A model generated the notes under the pieces. That model saw only the letters and a program-made list of their open reading frames with translations. It was not told the origin of the DNA and searched no databases. This document shows positions 1 through 11,908 of a stretch of DNA of 64,000 bases, in pieces (positions within the stretch are counted from its first letter, which is position 1; the number at the start of each line of letters is the position of its first letter). Source of the stretch: Cristatella mucedo (taxonomy: Eukaryota > Bryozoa > Phylactolaemata > Cristatellidae); NCBI GenBank assembly GCA_009760855.2, contig WPIO01000022.1:5061001-5125000 (forward strand), read 5' to 3'. The position numbers were made by a program, and so were the translations under genes.

Positions 1-894
1 GGCGGTTGCGGTTAGTTGGCCGAGCCATGCTAAATAAGCTAGTCTACCGCGGGTTAGGGCGATGAGGTAAGACAGCGTGTGGATCCATGCACTCGATTGA
101 TCCGTGCAGTGGACAGAGGCGGGCCGGGGTGGTGCAAGTATCGGCAGACTAAAAGAAGAATGGTCGCGGTGTGATCTTTAAGAAAATGAGAGTCGCTGAA
201 AAATTGACGGCGAATTGCCGGTGGAATTAGTTAAAGAACCTCGGCGTCAGGTTTTTCTCGCGAGCGAGCGCTCTGGATTTGGCGATTGCAGGAGCGTCTA
301 GCCATCTGGGAGCTCAATCTGCCCTCGTGAATTCAGCCTTCTGCCAGCGAGAGCTCCCTATCACTCCTTCCCGTGCGGATATCAACGAACCGGTAGCTCT
401 CATCAAGCCGTCGTTTTATGACGGCTTACATGACCCGGGACGCAGATTACGCTATGCTGAGTGCTTCGCGTTGGCTGGGCGCCAACCGCTAACTCGTTTG
501 TGGAAGCGTTCGCCAGTGTCGTCCGCAGACGAAGCAGTCCGATTGCAGCGCGAGGAAGTCAGCGGGGCGTGGTCGTGACGCAGACGTCCGACCTTGCGTC
601 TGCCCCGCGGTTCCGTCCTATTATGAAAGTCAAACTGCTACCCTAGTTATCGCTCTCTTATACTGTCTCCGGGTGGGGCCAGTGAGACCCTATCCGCACA
701 AAGCCCACTTACTTCGAAAGCGTCACGCGGCCTTGCCGAAAGAAGATGGCACAGGAGCGCCTGGTCCTTACCCGCGGACTCTATTAACCCGATTAAGCAA
801 GTCATTACAACTCGAATTAACCTGCCGGCGAATCGGGCTAGTGCCGCCTCTTTCGACGGCTGCGAGCGAATGCCATCGGCCTTGCCCCGACGCT

Positions 895-930
895 CGTCCG
901 TCCGTCCGTCCGTCCGTGTGTCCGTCCGTG
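895..930. repeat. (CCGT)n microsatellite
   Basis: Short tract of repeated CCGT units with one GTGTGT interruption, inside the GC-rich region. No coding role is evident. Confidence 0.85.
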
Positions 931-3407
931 GGGCGTATCGCGAGCCGTTCGTATGCTTGCGTGGCGTGCATGAGTACTCAAGTGCTCGAGAGTGGCAGCT
1001 TCGGGTGCCTGAGTAGGAAGCCACCGACGGATCGGGCGAATCGCTGGCGGCGATTCAGCGCGACAGGGTGGGCGGGACAGTATTTGCCCTTCGCAGCTGT
1101 CGCGCCGCAAGGCGCCAGCGATTCGCCAACAAGCGCACGCCAAAGCTTTGTCCTTGACATTCTTCGACGGCCAAACGGCGGCGCGTCAGTCCGACGTCAT
1201 CCGGGCCCGCTTTCAGCCGGCCGGCCCCGCCCACCCGAGTGAGGATCGCTCGTACGCTCTCGGTTACGAGATAAAGCGGGCGACATTGCAAAGCTAGCGA
1301 AGACCCTCGGACGAACTTTCACGAGCGCACGCTCGTGGGAAGCGAGCGCCCGCGGCGCGTCGTGTCACAGCCATCTGCCGTCCGTCAGCAGCCGCCTGTC
1401 GGCAGCTGTGTCTCTAGTCAGCAGCCGTCACGTCTCGACAAGACGAGAGGGCGCACGCGAGCGAGCTGCTAGCGGGGGAGGGGAGGGGAGGGAGGGAGGG
1501 AGGCTAGGAGGAGGGGGGAGGCGCTCCGGCTGTCGCCCTGGCCGCAGCCGAGGGACGCGTTTAGACAGCGGCGGCGGCGCGCGGGCCGGGCAAGCCCCTC
1601 TTCTGCCGCGACGCGCGTGCCGTGGCGCGCGGCTGCGAAAGCCTGGCCGTCGACGGCCGACGGCTTTCGAGGCTCTCGATCGCGGTTTCGTCGCTCGTGA
1701 CTGCGTCATGCGCCGTCGGCGGCTGATCCGCTTCCGGCTCCCTCGCATTTCGCCGGCCGTTCGCGCGCTAATCCCGGTTGACGACAGAGACAGATTCGAT
1801 AAAGACAGAGCCGAGGTAAAAAGAAAAAGGGGCCGAAATCTTCAACCTCTTTGGCTCGGGAGGGAGGGAGGCGGGGGCGGCGGGTGCCTACGTTATCAAC
1901 TAGCGTGCAAACAATCGTCCGCCTGTGTGCGTAGCGATTGCGAAGCCGTCGGACCGAAGATCAGCAGCGCAACTCGTGTCGTCCGGGCTGATCTCGCAGT
2001 GCAGCGTCGCCGTCCAGCGTCGCCGGCTTCAGCAGCATCAGCAGTGCACTCGCTCGCACGCCCACTGCTTCCGGCCAAGCCGGCTAGATGCTGCTTCCGC
2101 CAGCATAGCGCAGCAGCGAGTGTAGCGCATTGTAGTGTAGTGTAGCGAGTCTAGCGCAGTAAGTCAGTAATTGTTGTGGGCTGGTGTGCGAGTGCGCTCA
2201 GTGACGAGATGTAGCTTTGACCATACGGCCGACCGTCGGTCACGACTAGGCGTGCACCTCCAGAGATTTCGCCATACCAATTCGTGGCAATTCATAAGTA
2301 CGCTTCTCGGTGCTCGCTCATCTAGCTCGCCGCGAAGTACTCTTTGCAGCGGCCCGTCTCCGTCGAGTCGAGATCGCCGAGGCGGAGGCCATCGCGACTC
2401 GCCCGGCGGCGGTGCATAAATTAGACCGCTCACTGGCGAAAGCAAGCGAATGGGGGAACGGCAGCACCTCGACGGCCGCGCCTCTGCTACTCACTCTGCG
2501 GCGGCCTCTGGCGGGCAGTTCGTTCAGCACTCGGCGACCCAGGCCAAAGCACAGTCTCGCCAAGAAAAAGGAACAACGCTGAACGCCTTCGCCCGACGCG
2601 AAACTCATTAGGCTCGCTGCGAGCAATTTACCACCTATATCCGCGAACGGCGGAATGGCGAGCGAAGAGTGTGAAAACATTGCAACGCATACGCGATACG
2701 CCCATGACCATCTCGGCCGCTACGCCAGAGCTCGATTGGCGAGATTCGTGTACGCTAGGATGGCTGCGGTGTGCCCGAATAAGCTAGCCCTGAAATTGGA
2801 TGAAGCTTGAGTGTCGGAAGGTGAGTTGTTACAAATTTCTTAGAGTGGGTTCCGACTTCCACGGCCACCGCCGACCAAAGCGGCCACCGCAGAGTTCTCG
2901 AAGGATTTCGGAGCGGCTGTGAGTAGGGTAGGTTTACGACCTCCAACCCACTGGTTTACAGCAGAGGTGACGTGCTCGCCTATCACATGACCAAGGTCGT
3001 GCGCTCGACCTCTGCAGCATAAGTAAAGCAACTAGGTGGAGATTAAGTTCTCTCAGGGTGGTATGTGAATGGACTGTATTTGTATGCGAACGCTCGAGCT
3101 CGCCTCCGCAGCCGCCCTCGGCGGCGACGTCATCGGCGTCCACACCGAGCGCTGCGAGCCAGCGCTGCAGGAGTTGTCTCCTCGAGGCGAGCCCGAGAAT
3201 CGGAGAGAAACCGCTGTGCCGTTCGTTTTCTGGGGGAGGGCGGCTTCAATTAGAGCCCTCTCCATCGCTGGCCGAGTTTTTAGGCAACCCATGTCGATTT
3301 AGCCCCGCGATAAACCTGAAAGCCACCTCTTCATTGAATCCGAACTTATTCAACCGCAGCCGACTTGGGGAGCGGCAAGCGACTGCAACCTTGGCGACGA
3401 GACGGGA

Positions 3408-3488
3408 TGTCAAGCCAGCCTGTCAAGCCACCCTGTGCAAGCCGCCCTGTGCAAGCCACCGTGTGCAAGCCAGCCTGTCAAGCCATCG
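3408..3488. repeat. 13-14-bp tandem minisatellite, about 6 copies
   Basis: Consecutive units of the form TGT(G)CAAGCC followed by RSC differ by single bases and by one optional G. The alternation of 13- and 14-bp units shifts frame, so this is unlikely to encode a repeat protein. Confidence 0.75.
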
Positions 3489-3957
3489 TCGAAAAGGATT
3501 TCCGTTGGCCAGCTGCGAGAGCCCGACGAGCCCTCGTCAAGGGCTACATCGACGAGACTACATTTACGCCCGGCGCGTCCGCTCAATCCTATCTTTGGGC
3601 GAGAACATTCATTACTTGAAAACTTCGACGAGCGACAAAGAAAGCTAGACCGCTTTGATATGGCAGATCTTGCATTTCATCCTGCTGACGCATCTTATCA
3701 CCAGCGGCGACACCAATGGGAATCGATATCGCTTATCGTAGCCTTATGCTGCCGCCAGCCGAGAGATTGAGATTTCGAAACTCGGCGAGCCTGAGCCGGC
3801 CACCTGAGCCAGCACTACCTCCTCTGCCGCCCGCCCGCCCGCCCACCGCTTAGTGCACTCACGTACGCCATGCCCGCAGAACAGGAAGGCGAGTGCATAC
3901 CCTTAGAAGTCGCTTCTCGATTTACAGAAGCGGGGAAGATTTCCTCTCTGCTTGCAT

Positions 3958-4345
<388 letters not shown>

Positions 4346-4980
4346 AACCGATCGATCTGCACCGAACAGGGCTAGATGGCTTGGGAAGTGATGAGGATGA
4401 CGTGTGTGGGCGGTCTATATATGCGGCTCGCTGTTCGGGTAGCTATCGCTAGAGTGACACACTTTTCTTTCTTTCTCTCTACACCCGCTACGACCGTTGG
4501 CATAGCCGCGATTAACTTTAAGGCTCGTAACCGAATCTTGCCAGTAGCAGCCAATCGTAAGAATGCTAAAGACGAGCGCCCTGCGGGTCTGCCGCGGGAC
4601 GCACCGCGCCCGGTCGGTCCGAGAGCGGGCTGTTGCTCACTACCTCCACCCACCCCACCCGGTGGTCACACATCCCCCACACAACCCACCCGGTGGCCTG
4701 CGACGACGGTTTCGAGCCGATAAAAAATTCTCGAAACCGGCCTAAAACAAGCTTCGGTCACTGCCGGCTGCGACTGGCGCGATTCTTTGGGCGATCGTCC
4801 GAAGTGACCGACCAGCCGACCCGCACAGGAAGCGTCCGCTTCCTCTGCACACGACGACTGCACAAGCGCGCTCGGCAGCCACCTGCCGGACGTGGCGCTC
4901 GGGCGAGGCTCCAGCGAGCGGCTGCTGGCGCTCTCCGGCGGCGTCCGGGAGCGCCGACGACGGAGGCTGCGGGCACTCAC

Positions 4981-5341
4981 CGGCGGGGCGCGTCAGCGGG
5001 CACTGCAGCACTCGGACGTTGGGCAGGCCGCTGGTGACGACGATCATCTGCTCCTTGTAGTACGCCTCCGCCTCCTTGTCGACGACGAGCAGGCTCGTGC
5101 GGCCGTTGCCGGCCTTAATCCGGGCCACGACCTGCTGGTGGTTCTCGTTGCCGATATTCATGCCGTCCACCTCAACGATGCGATCGCCCTCGCGCACGCC
5201 GGCGTGCGCCGCCGGCGAGCCTGGCTCCACCTTGCCGATGTACTGTCCCGTCTTGGACTTCTCGGCGTGCAAGTTGAAGCCGAACCCGTTGAAGTCGGGC
5301 CACCGCACGAGACTGCACAGGCGTATCTCCTTGTTGGACAT
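4981..5341 (-). CDS. NHERF1: NHERF-type PDZ scaffold protein, first coding exon (partial)
   Basis: NHERF/EBP50 proteins are cytoplasmic scaffolds beneath the apical membrane. Their PDZ domains bind C-terminal tails of transporters and receptors, and a C-terminal tail binds ezrin-radixin-moesin proteins. The exon encodes 120 residues plus one base. A single PDZ domain occupies roughly residues 6-88. Visible landmarks are the carboxylate-binding loop GFGF at 19-22 followed by NLH, the segment [21 protein letters not shown] at about 38-58, the class I histidine H68 in NENHQQVV, and LLVVD at 84-88. These match PDZ1 of NHERF1/2 closely. The start has A at -3 and lies where family members start. 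A consensus donor (GCCG|GTGAGTG, phase 1) follows residue 120. The frame stays open to 4,742 beyond the donor, but that extension loses similarity, so I end at the donor. PDZ2 and the ERM-binding tail are not seen in the window. Confidence 0.88.
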
Positions 5342-5960
5342 TCTCTACCCTGCTGTTCTCGCCGCTGCCGCCGCTGCCGCTGCTGCCGCTGCTTCGGAGC
5401 TCTGGCGTCTCGCTTTCAGCCGGTCCGGCGGACGAGCGCTAATTGGCTGCGGGCGGAGCGCGGCGTGCAACGGAGGGATACGAAAGGGGCGGGCGGCCCG
5501 AGAGGCCGCCGCTCAGGCGGTGGTCACGTGACCGCAGCAGCCGCTCCGCCACGGCGCGGCTTTCCGGTGGGAGGCGACCGGCAGCTGTGACGCGCTTCGA
5601 GTGCGTGGAGCGAACGCGATCTGCCGCCGTCGTGGAGCTCGCCAAGCGAACTCCGCTGGGAGCGCGCACCCGACGCTGCGGACAGAGGCCCTCCGCCCCA
5701 CCGCTGAGGTTCCTTCGAAACCGCCGTCGGCGCCGCGTCGGCGGGACGGACGTGGCTTGCTCTCGTTTCGCGGCGTCCCGGAGTGGCGTGGCTGGCGCCC
5801 GCGCATCGCCGCGGGCGCCTCCTTCTCCGTGGTCGTCCTCCATTGCGGCTCGTTCTCCGAGGCCGTCCTCCATCGCGGGCGCCTCGTTCTCCGAGGTCGT
5901 CCTCCATCTCGGCTCGCCACCGTGGGACAGAGAAGAGCCCCGGCTTTAGTCAACCGTTGC
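5342..5960 (-). promoter_or_regulatory. CpG-rich 5' UTR and presumed promoter of the NHERF-like gene
   Basis: Directly upstream of the NHERF ATG is a short (CAG/CGG)n-rich leader at about 5,351-5,397. Next comes a minus-strand CCAAT box (ATTGG on the plus strand at 5,442-5,446) and a GC box GGGCGG at 5,451-5,456. A palindromic E-box GTCACGTGAC lies at 5,523-5,532. No TATA box is visible, consistent with a CpG-island promoter. The transcription start is not determined. Open frames across this segment on both strands are GC-driven and unsupported. Confidence 0.5.
5813..5918. repeat. GC-rich minisatellite, 3 units of about 30-34 bp
   Basis: Three imperfect units share the core CGTTCTCCGAGG followed by CGTCCTCCAT. 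They alternate between GGCT and GGGCGCCT linkers, so unit length changes by 4 bp. Confidence 0.75.
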
Positions 5961-6020
5961 AGCTGCTGCAGTGCCGCGCGGGCTTGTTGCCGGCGAGCCG
6001 TCGCAGCCTGTGCCTATGAA

Positions 6021-6156
6021 AAATAATCCTAGCTGATTTAACAGCCTCCTTTTGAAAAGCGACAGAAGAACCTTTATGGCTATCGCCACCGCTTGCAGTG
6101 GCAATAAAAGATCACCCACCGCAGGATTCAAACTCACCTAGTGTGCCATCGCGGCT
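6021..6156 (-). mobile_element. tRNA-derived SINE (SINE-T), internally deleted copy
   Basis: Read on the minus strand: GCCGCGATGGCACACTAGG head (A-box region), GTTTGAATCC B-box, then the body CTTTTATTGCCACTGC, a GGCGATAGCC stem, and the tail GGCTGTTAAATCAGCTAG. About 30 bp between the A and B boxes (the long variable arm) is missing compared with the copy at 24,584. Confidence 0.75.
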
Positions 6157-8064
6157 CGCCACAGGTACAGCTCGGCGAATTTCCCGAGATAAGCAGAGGA
6201 CCGTCCAATCGGCAGTAAGGGTAAAATGAGGCCGCAGACGGTTTTCTCGAGACGCCATTTGCTGGCTGGTGAAAGAGCAGGTTTTGCTCTATTGCGTGGG
6301 CTAAAGCTGAGTTGCACTTAGCTAGTCGCGGAGCAGGACTACTCCGACCATCATTAAACAACAAACCATCCACTGAAGTGAAATTATAATAATATTAACC
6401 GTAATAATAATAATAATAACAGATCATATGCTTAGCGTCCTAAGAGAAGCATATATCTATCCAGGTATTGTATAAATCTACGTTAATAGAATCAATAACA
6501 AGAGCGCATAGCATGCACGTTATCATGCTTAGAAAATCATTAAATAGCAAACGTCATGCTCGGACCAGTTCTCTGAGGGCGCAATGAAAAATTTAATATT
6601 CTTATTATTATTACGCACCAGCGTGCAAAAGTACACTCGAAGACACTTGGGGCCACTGACGGGGCTCCCTGCTTTGTAGCGTGCACTGGATCACGTGCAC
6701 GGGCACACGCATGCGAAGCAGAGACGAAACAAAAGACAGTGCCACTGGGGAAACAGCTCGAGCTGAGCGGAACGGCGGCGTCTTTAGCTGAGACTTGAGC
6801 GACGCAAGGCCATCGAAGAAGGTAGTGGCTGAGTGAGGCTGGAGGCTTTGAGTCCCAGGCTTTCTGTGCGTGCGAGCGTAAGGCTTGATCACCAAAATAT
6901 TTCAATTTAGAGCGTGGGACGCGACGATCACGAAAGGCGGAAATGCATGTATCAAAATTATCAAAGTGGGCGCGAGCAGGTCTTTATCCCGCCAATATAC
7001 TCGCAAGCGATACGAATGTATGTGTCAAATCTATTACGGTATTCACTAATAAAATGTTCAAGAACAATGCGTGGGCTGCCGTTCGGACCCATCGGCGAGA
7101 GCGAAACTCCTTATGGCAAGACTTGTCTCAAAGTCGTCCTTTTTGACAGAATCTAAATGCGGTGGCATGCAAAAAGCTACATGCGCAAGACTCGTTCTAT
7201 CTTCATTCAATTCACGTCGTCTTTCTGTGGTCTCATATGTTCAGGGTCTCATCACCTTGATCACCAAGTAGCCATTTTTGTCGGATACAAAAAGCATTGC
7301 ACAAGCTAGCGAGTTTGTTATACAGAAAGCTGCAATATTTTAGGCGCGATAACAACTTTCCAGAGCGACCAAATCTCGTACAAAACGAGGCATAATTCAA
7401 GCTTTTATTGCCAGTCCAATCGTCCGAGCTCGTCTCTATCCTTGATTTCTCGGGACTGCCATTCTGCAGTAGCATTCTACTTCTGCGAAGCATACCTACT
7501 TCAAGTCGGCCTCTCATCGCTTCGACGACAGCCGGCTCCTGAATAGGGGATTTCTTTCTTTCACTCTAGTCTGGTCTGAGTCGCTTAAGAGGGAATGTAA
7601 CAACCCCTACAATAAGCAAGGTTTGTTAGTCAGTCAGTGTGCTTGTTAATTCTTTAGTCCGTTACTGACGTCTAGCTAAACATTTGGTCCTTGTGTAATC
7701 TATAGTACTACTACAACGGTACGAAAATAATGAGTGTCATATTGTAAAGGGGGAAGTGAATTATTTGCTAATTTGCATACACAGCGGAAAGATGCTCTCT
7801 CATATTGAAATTGTACATGATTTGCAGCGCCAGCCTTTAGATGTCAGCGACGGACGTGCATACGTGGATTCTGCCCGCGATTATTTAAGGCGGCCTTACT
7901 AAATTTCTAAACACATTTAGAGGGGCTTAGAATATCTATTACCTAAGTTTGAAGATCGTCAGCACGTCTGCACGTTTCATATAAGCAAATAAATGCTGAT
8001 TTTCTCGCTGGTGCATATGAATAAATTTTAGCTACCCTGATAAAATACTATTACCTAGCGATCC
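6157..8064. other. No gene seen
   Basis: AT-richer sequence with scattered short reading frames that match nothing I recognise. The only assignable piece is the LINE-A tail at 6,566-6,613. Confidence 0.5.
6566..6613 (+). repeat. LINE-A 3' tail fragment
   Basis: AGTTCTCTGAGGGCGC followed after a short gap by (ATT)n. This is the last part of the LINE-A 3' stem-loop and its microsatellite tail. Confidence 0.55.
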
Positions 8065-9482
8065 TCGTGGGTGACCTAGCCGATTGCATCTGTAGTTTCT
8101 TTGTCAGCAAGATAGACAAGATCAGCGAGTCCATCCCAAAGGTAGCAGCATCCCCTTTGGACTCCTGTCCCTTAATTACATCAGCACAGGACTCTTGTCC
8201 CTTGAGTCCGTGCAGCACCTCAATGTCTACATTCAAGGAGGCCACGATTGATCTCATCCTAGAATTCATCTCCCAGTCAAAGAAGAATACCGCTTGCAGC
8301 GGCGATAGCGTTTTACGGTAGCTTTTCACGACCTCAGGACCGAGGTCGTGAAAAGCAACCGCCTCACCTAGCGTGCCATCGCGGCTGTAGGCCCTAGTCC
8401 CACTCTCTTACTTCTATGATGTTTAGATCTGCTTCTGCCCTGCATAACTAACATAACAAATATGTCCTCCGCCTCAGGTAATGTCTCTGCACCTTTGAAA
8501 AGCTTTTGCTAGGCTATTAATTAAAAGAGTAACTGTTACAGGAGAAGTTCAGCCCCTTCCGCTCAATCTCCCTAATGCCGCTCTTATCTAACACACTGGA
8601 ACGAGGAGTGGCTAACTAACTGAACTCTTAAATTGGGACCTCAAATCTAGCAAGTAACTTCCAGTCTGGGCTTAGGGCTCATCACTCCAGAGTCAGCATT
8701 GCTTAAGGTGTAGAACGACCTTCTCAGGAATGCAGACTTGGGTAAAGTCTCTCTGCTTGTTCTGCTTGATCATTCGGCAGCGCTCGAAACAATTGATCAC
8801 AAAGTCCTTCTTGATTGTCTCGCCTGGGCATCACTTGCCCTGCACTGCATTAGTTCAGGTCCTCAGTCTCAGTGGGAGACTCCAGAGTATTGAAGTGAAC
8901 GGACAAAGATCCTCCGAGGAACCATTGAAGTGCGGGGTACCTCAGCATGCTCTGTGCTTGGTCCGCTTCTTTTCAAAGTTTATACTTTCCTTCTTGACGA
9001 TGTGATCGCCAAGCGCAAACTAGGCTTTCACGTCTATGCAAGTGACACTCTGTTGTACCTTTGCTTTGATTCCTCCTAGCCCTCCAGCAAGTTTAACTCT
9101 GTACACACTCTTGCTGTATATATTGATGACATCCGCACATGGATGGAAGCAAAACTCTTAAATTGAATGATGATAAAACGAACTTACTAGTTACGGGCAA
9201 ACCAAGTGTTATTTAGACATTGGAAAACCTAACGCTCAAAATCGGCTCCGCCAGCATATATCCTGTTGAATCTGTACGTAATCTAGGTGTCCTGTTCCAA
9301 AGTGACCTTTCATTAGACGACCACATGAGCTCCACGATCAAGTCTGCTTACTTTCAGCTACATAACTTTGCTAAAATTCGGGCTTGTTTAGACAGGGATA
9401 CCAAATCAAAGTTGGTCCATGCATTTGTGACATCCCGTCTTGACTCTGTAACTCACTGCTTGATGGCCTACCGTCATGTGTG
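8065..9482 (+). mobile_element. LINE-A (CR1/L2-group) copy, reverse transcriptase pseudogene
   Basis: This non-LTR retrotransposon remnant starts in the linker between endonuclease and reverse transcriptase (about 8,069; LADCICSFFVSKID, then FKEATIDLILEFIS). It continues through FQSG at about 8,660, a degraded LLVLLD..AA..TIDHKVLL motif at about 8,750-8,810, and the active-site region degraded from YADDTQ to YASDTL near 9,035. It ends with NLGVLFQSDLSLDDH and LVHAFVTSRLD. Several stops and frameshifts make it dead. A SINE (8,287-8,395) interrupts the linker. A foreign 733-bp segment interrupts it at 9,483, after which LINE-A resumes at 10,216. Confidence 0.85.
8287..8395 (-). mobile_element. 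SINE-T copy inserted in LINE-A, with a perfect palindrome
   Basis: On the minus strand the copy starts GCCGCGATGGCACGCTAGG. Instead of the usual anticodon/variable-arm sequence it carries a perfect 15-bp inverted repeat (8,321-8,335 against 8,342-8,356, loop 6). Only a short piece of the body (GCCGCTGCAAGCGGT) follows. Confidence 0.65.
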
Positions 9483-10215
9483 TACCCAGGCTGGGTTCGG
9501 TGGACAGGGACCGGACGGCTATAGTGAGGTTTAGGGCCACCGGCTAGGCCGGGGTCGGACCCTACGGCATGGCCGGATGTATGCGGTGACGTGAGGTCAC
9601 CGGGGCTCTTGGGTACGGGAAGTTGGCCAAGTAAGTCGTGGTGTTGGAGGCTCCCGGTCTCGCCGAGTTATGCACCTGGATTCGTGCAGGCGTGCTCCGG
9701 CGATGCGGCCACGCACGCAAGGGAACGAGTACCCAAGGCCCGAGCGGAGCTGGATAGCTCGCTCGTTGTTGACTTGTTTTTATTCCGCTTTCCTCGTGTA
9801 GTGTGTTCGTGAGCCCCCCCCCCGTGTGTTGGCGTCTTTTGGTGGAAGCTTACGACTGAAGTAGTTGTCGACTCGGACTAGCCAGTAGTTACTCAGCCAG
9901 CCGGGTTTTGGATGGCGTACGCTCGTACTGTTGGATTCGGAGTCGATACAACGACAGGACTGCAGAAGCCGACTGACCCCAACTAACACGTTTGTCCGCG
10001 CTTGCGGCGTCATCCCGCGCCCTATAGTTTACTATGTATAGGACCCTCCCTGTAGACTTGTTTAGTTCCCCCGTTGTTGTTGGCGCATGCGTTATAAAGA
10101 TGTTTAACCTGACGGCCGCTCGTCTTACCCTAGCTCGGCGGCATGGCGAGCGGCAGCGTGGCCGGAGTATGGCGGGGTTTGGCGGGAATTAGCCTTTGAC
10201 CCCTGGAACCCGGTT
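9483..10215. mobile_element. 733-bp GC-rich insertion splitting LINE-A (solo LTR or non-autonomous transposon)
   Basis: LINE-A sequence stops at 9,482 and resumes in register at 10,216, so this segment is an insertion. It is flanked by ATGTGTG (9,476-9,482) and ACGTGTG (10,216-10,222), a 6/7 direct repeat that may be a target-site duplication. It begins TACCCAGGCTGGGTTC and ends CCTGGAACCCGGTT. The ends show a short inverted similarity (GGGTTC / GAACCC). It contains a C-run at about 9,815-9,824 and a TATAAA at about 10,092. No transposase frame is recognisable. Confidence 0.6.
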
Positions 10216-10472
10216 ACGTGTGCAATCAGGTGCTTACAGATAGTGCAAAACTCTGCAGCTAGGTTTGTCTGTCGTGAGCGTCCCAGTTGCTACATCACAC
10301 CACTTCTTGTCGACCTTCACTGGCTCCCAGTCAAGCAACGCATCGATCCCAGTCTGCCTTATTTCAGCTGCACAGCATTGCTAAAATGTGGGCTTTCTTA
10401 GATACGGATATTAAATCGAAACTGCTCCAGGCGTTTGTGACATCCCGTTTCGATTTCTATAACTCACCGCTA
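10216..10472 (+). mobile_element. LINE-A continuation plus a second abutting LINE-A fragment
   Basis: 10,216-10,347 continues the LINE-A copy interrupted at 9,482 (GCAATCAGGTGCTTACAG through AGTCAAGCAACG). At about 10,348 the sequence jumps back to an earlier LINE-A position (CCAGTCTGCCTTATTTCAGC), giving a second partial copy that ends at about 10,472 near CTATAACTCACCGC. Confidence 0.75.
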
Positions 10473-11436
10473 ATACGCGAACTGATACTGCTAGAACGTT
10501 CAGCAGACCGTCGGCGAGCTATTCCGGAGTACGTTAACCTTACTTGTCTATCCCCTGGTCGGTGTCCGAGACTCGGCATCCTTGTCTCTTGTGCGATCGA
10601 CAAACTCTCTCGCATCAATCTCGCGGCGGTGCGATTCTCATCTCAATCTCGCGGTGGTGCGAGTAGGCACGTGACGGACGTAGAACAGCCGCACGAGGCG
10701 AGTGAGTTAGCACTTGAAGTCCTGCCGATTACTACCGAGCGGCAGAAGATGGCGCTCACGAGAGAAGACTGAAGAAAGGGCAGCGCAGCGCAGTCGTTCC
10801 CGCGTAGGTGCGCCTCTGCTAAAGCAGTCTGCCGGCAGTCTAGAAGATATTGGACCAGCAATCGCCATAGCCATAGAGACCTACACCGCCAGGGTGGCAG
10901 CGCCGGCCACCTAGCTCCGTGCACGGGGCCGTCTGTGACGTCAGCCCAGTGCAGGTCGGCCACACCCGACCCAATATCCGTCCGGTGGGGAAACAAAGGA
11001 CGCTCTCACACGGCCGCTGGGCTGCGGTAGGTAGCGTGCGCTAAGAGGACGCTGCCTTCCTCCTCCGCGCCTGAACTCGCGGCCTGGCCGTCCATCTTCT
11101 TCTCCTCCTCCTCCTCCTTGTGAGAATACCTGCGTTGGTCTAGAACCCGACCGCGAGTTATGCTTAGCAACGCATACAAGCTCTCACGCGTGCATATTTA
11201 GGCGGTGTATGCTGGGTGTGGTAAGATGGCTGGCAGTAGAGATCTGACTGAAGCAGCTGCTGAGTACTGCTTCAGCAGCTGGTTTAAATCGTCAGAGGCT
11301 AGGAGCTATTTAGAGCTAAAAGTGGTGCACATTTAATACCATTCGCTAGTCTCACTTGACAGGCCAGTGCAAAGATTTCAGGACACTCGTGGATCTATCG
11401 GCACGCTAGCGCGATAGCCGTTAGCATGAGCCTGCT
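10473..11436. other. GC-rich stretch, no gene assigned
   Basis: Unique-looking GC-rich DNA at about 10,480-11,120 with tandem CTCGCGGYGGTGCGA units near 10,610-10,660 and a CTTCTTCTCCTCC tract near 11,095-11,118. Open frames are short and unrecognised. Confidence 0.4.
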
Positions 11437-11460
11437 GGGGGGTGGGGGGTGGGGGGTGGG
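11437..11460 (+). repeat. G-quadruplex-type tract
   Basis: Three runs of six G and one of three G, each separated by a single T. This is a textbook four-run G-quadruplex motif on the plus strand. Confidence 0.8.
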
Positions 11461-11908
11461 CGAAACGTTCTCCCCAGTTTGGCACTGGAGAATCGAGCAG
11501 CTGACTTGTGTAGCCTGTGTACTAAAGGCCAGAGACCTATAGAGGGCTTCCATTGTTTAGCCAGATTCCGGTGTGAAATAGCTTGTACTCTAGCAACGTT
11601 TATTTAAAGCCGCCGGATGCTTCAAAGGCAGGCTGCAGGTCAGAGCCGAGGATTGCCCTCCCCTGGGTTTGATCGTGGAGCTCTAAGGCACTACTGACCT
11701 GAAATGCATCATGGCCTTACCAGTATGCTAGCCGAAGACCAGGCGATCTGGAATTACAATACGGAATTACAGGTTTCGGGTACTTGAATAGGGCCGTCCA
11801 GCCAATGAGTCAATTAGCAAATGGAGTTATCATCGCTCTGCCCTTACGTGGAATAAACCGGAATGCCAGCTGATAGCAGTAGCGAAAAATTTACGAGCGA
11901 TGAAATGA

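Noticed and set aside
1408-2145. 245-codon plus-strand frame
   Set aside because: Arg/Gly/Ala-rich, overlapped by an antisense frame. Its openness is explained by high GC content.
4742-4980. Extension of the NHERF frame past residue 120
   Set aside because: A consensus splice donor ends the exon at 4,981. The extension loses PDZ/linker similarity and becomes low-complexity.
5439-6026. Several 100-170-codon frames on both strands upstream of NHERF
   Set aside because: GC-driven, mutually overlapping, Arg/Ala/Ser-rich, overlapping a minisatellite, and matching no family.
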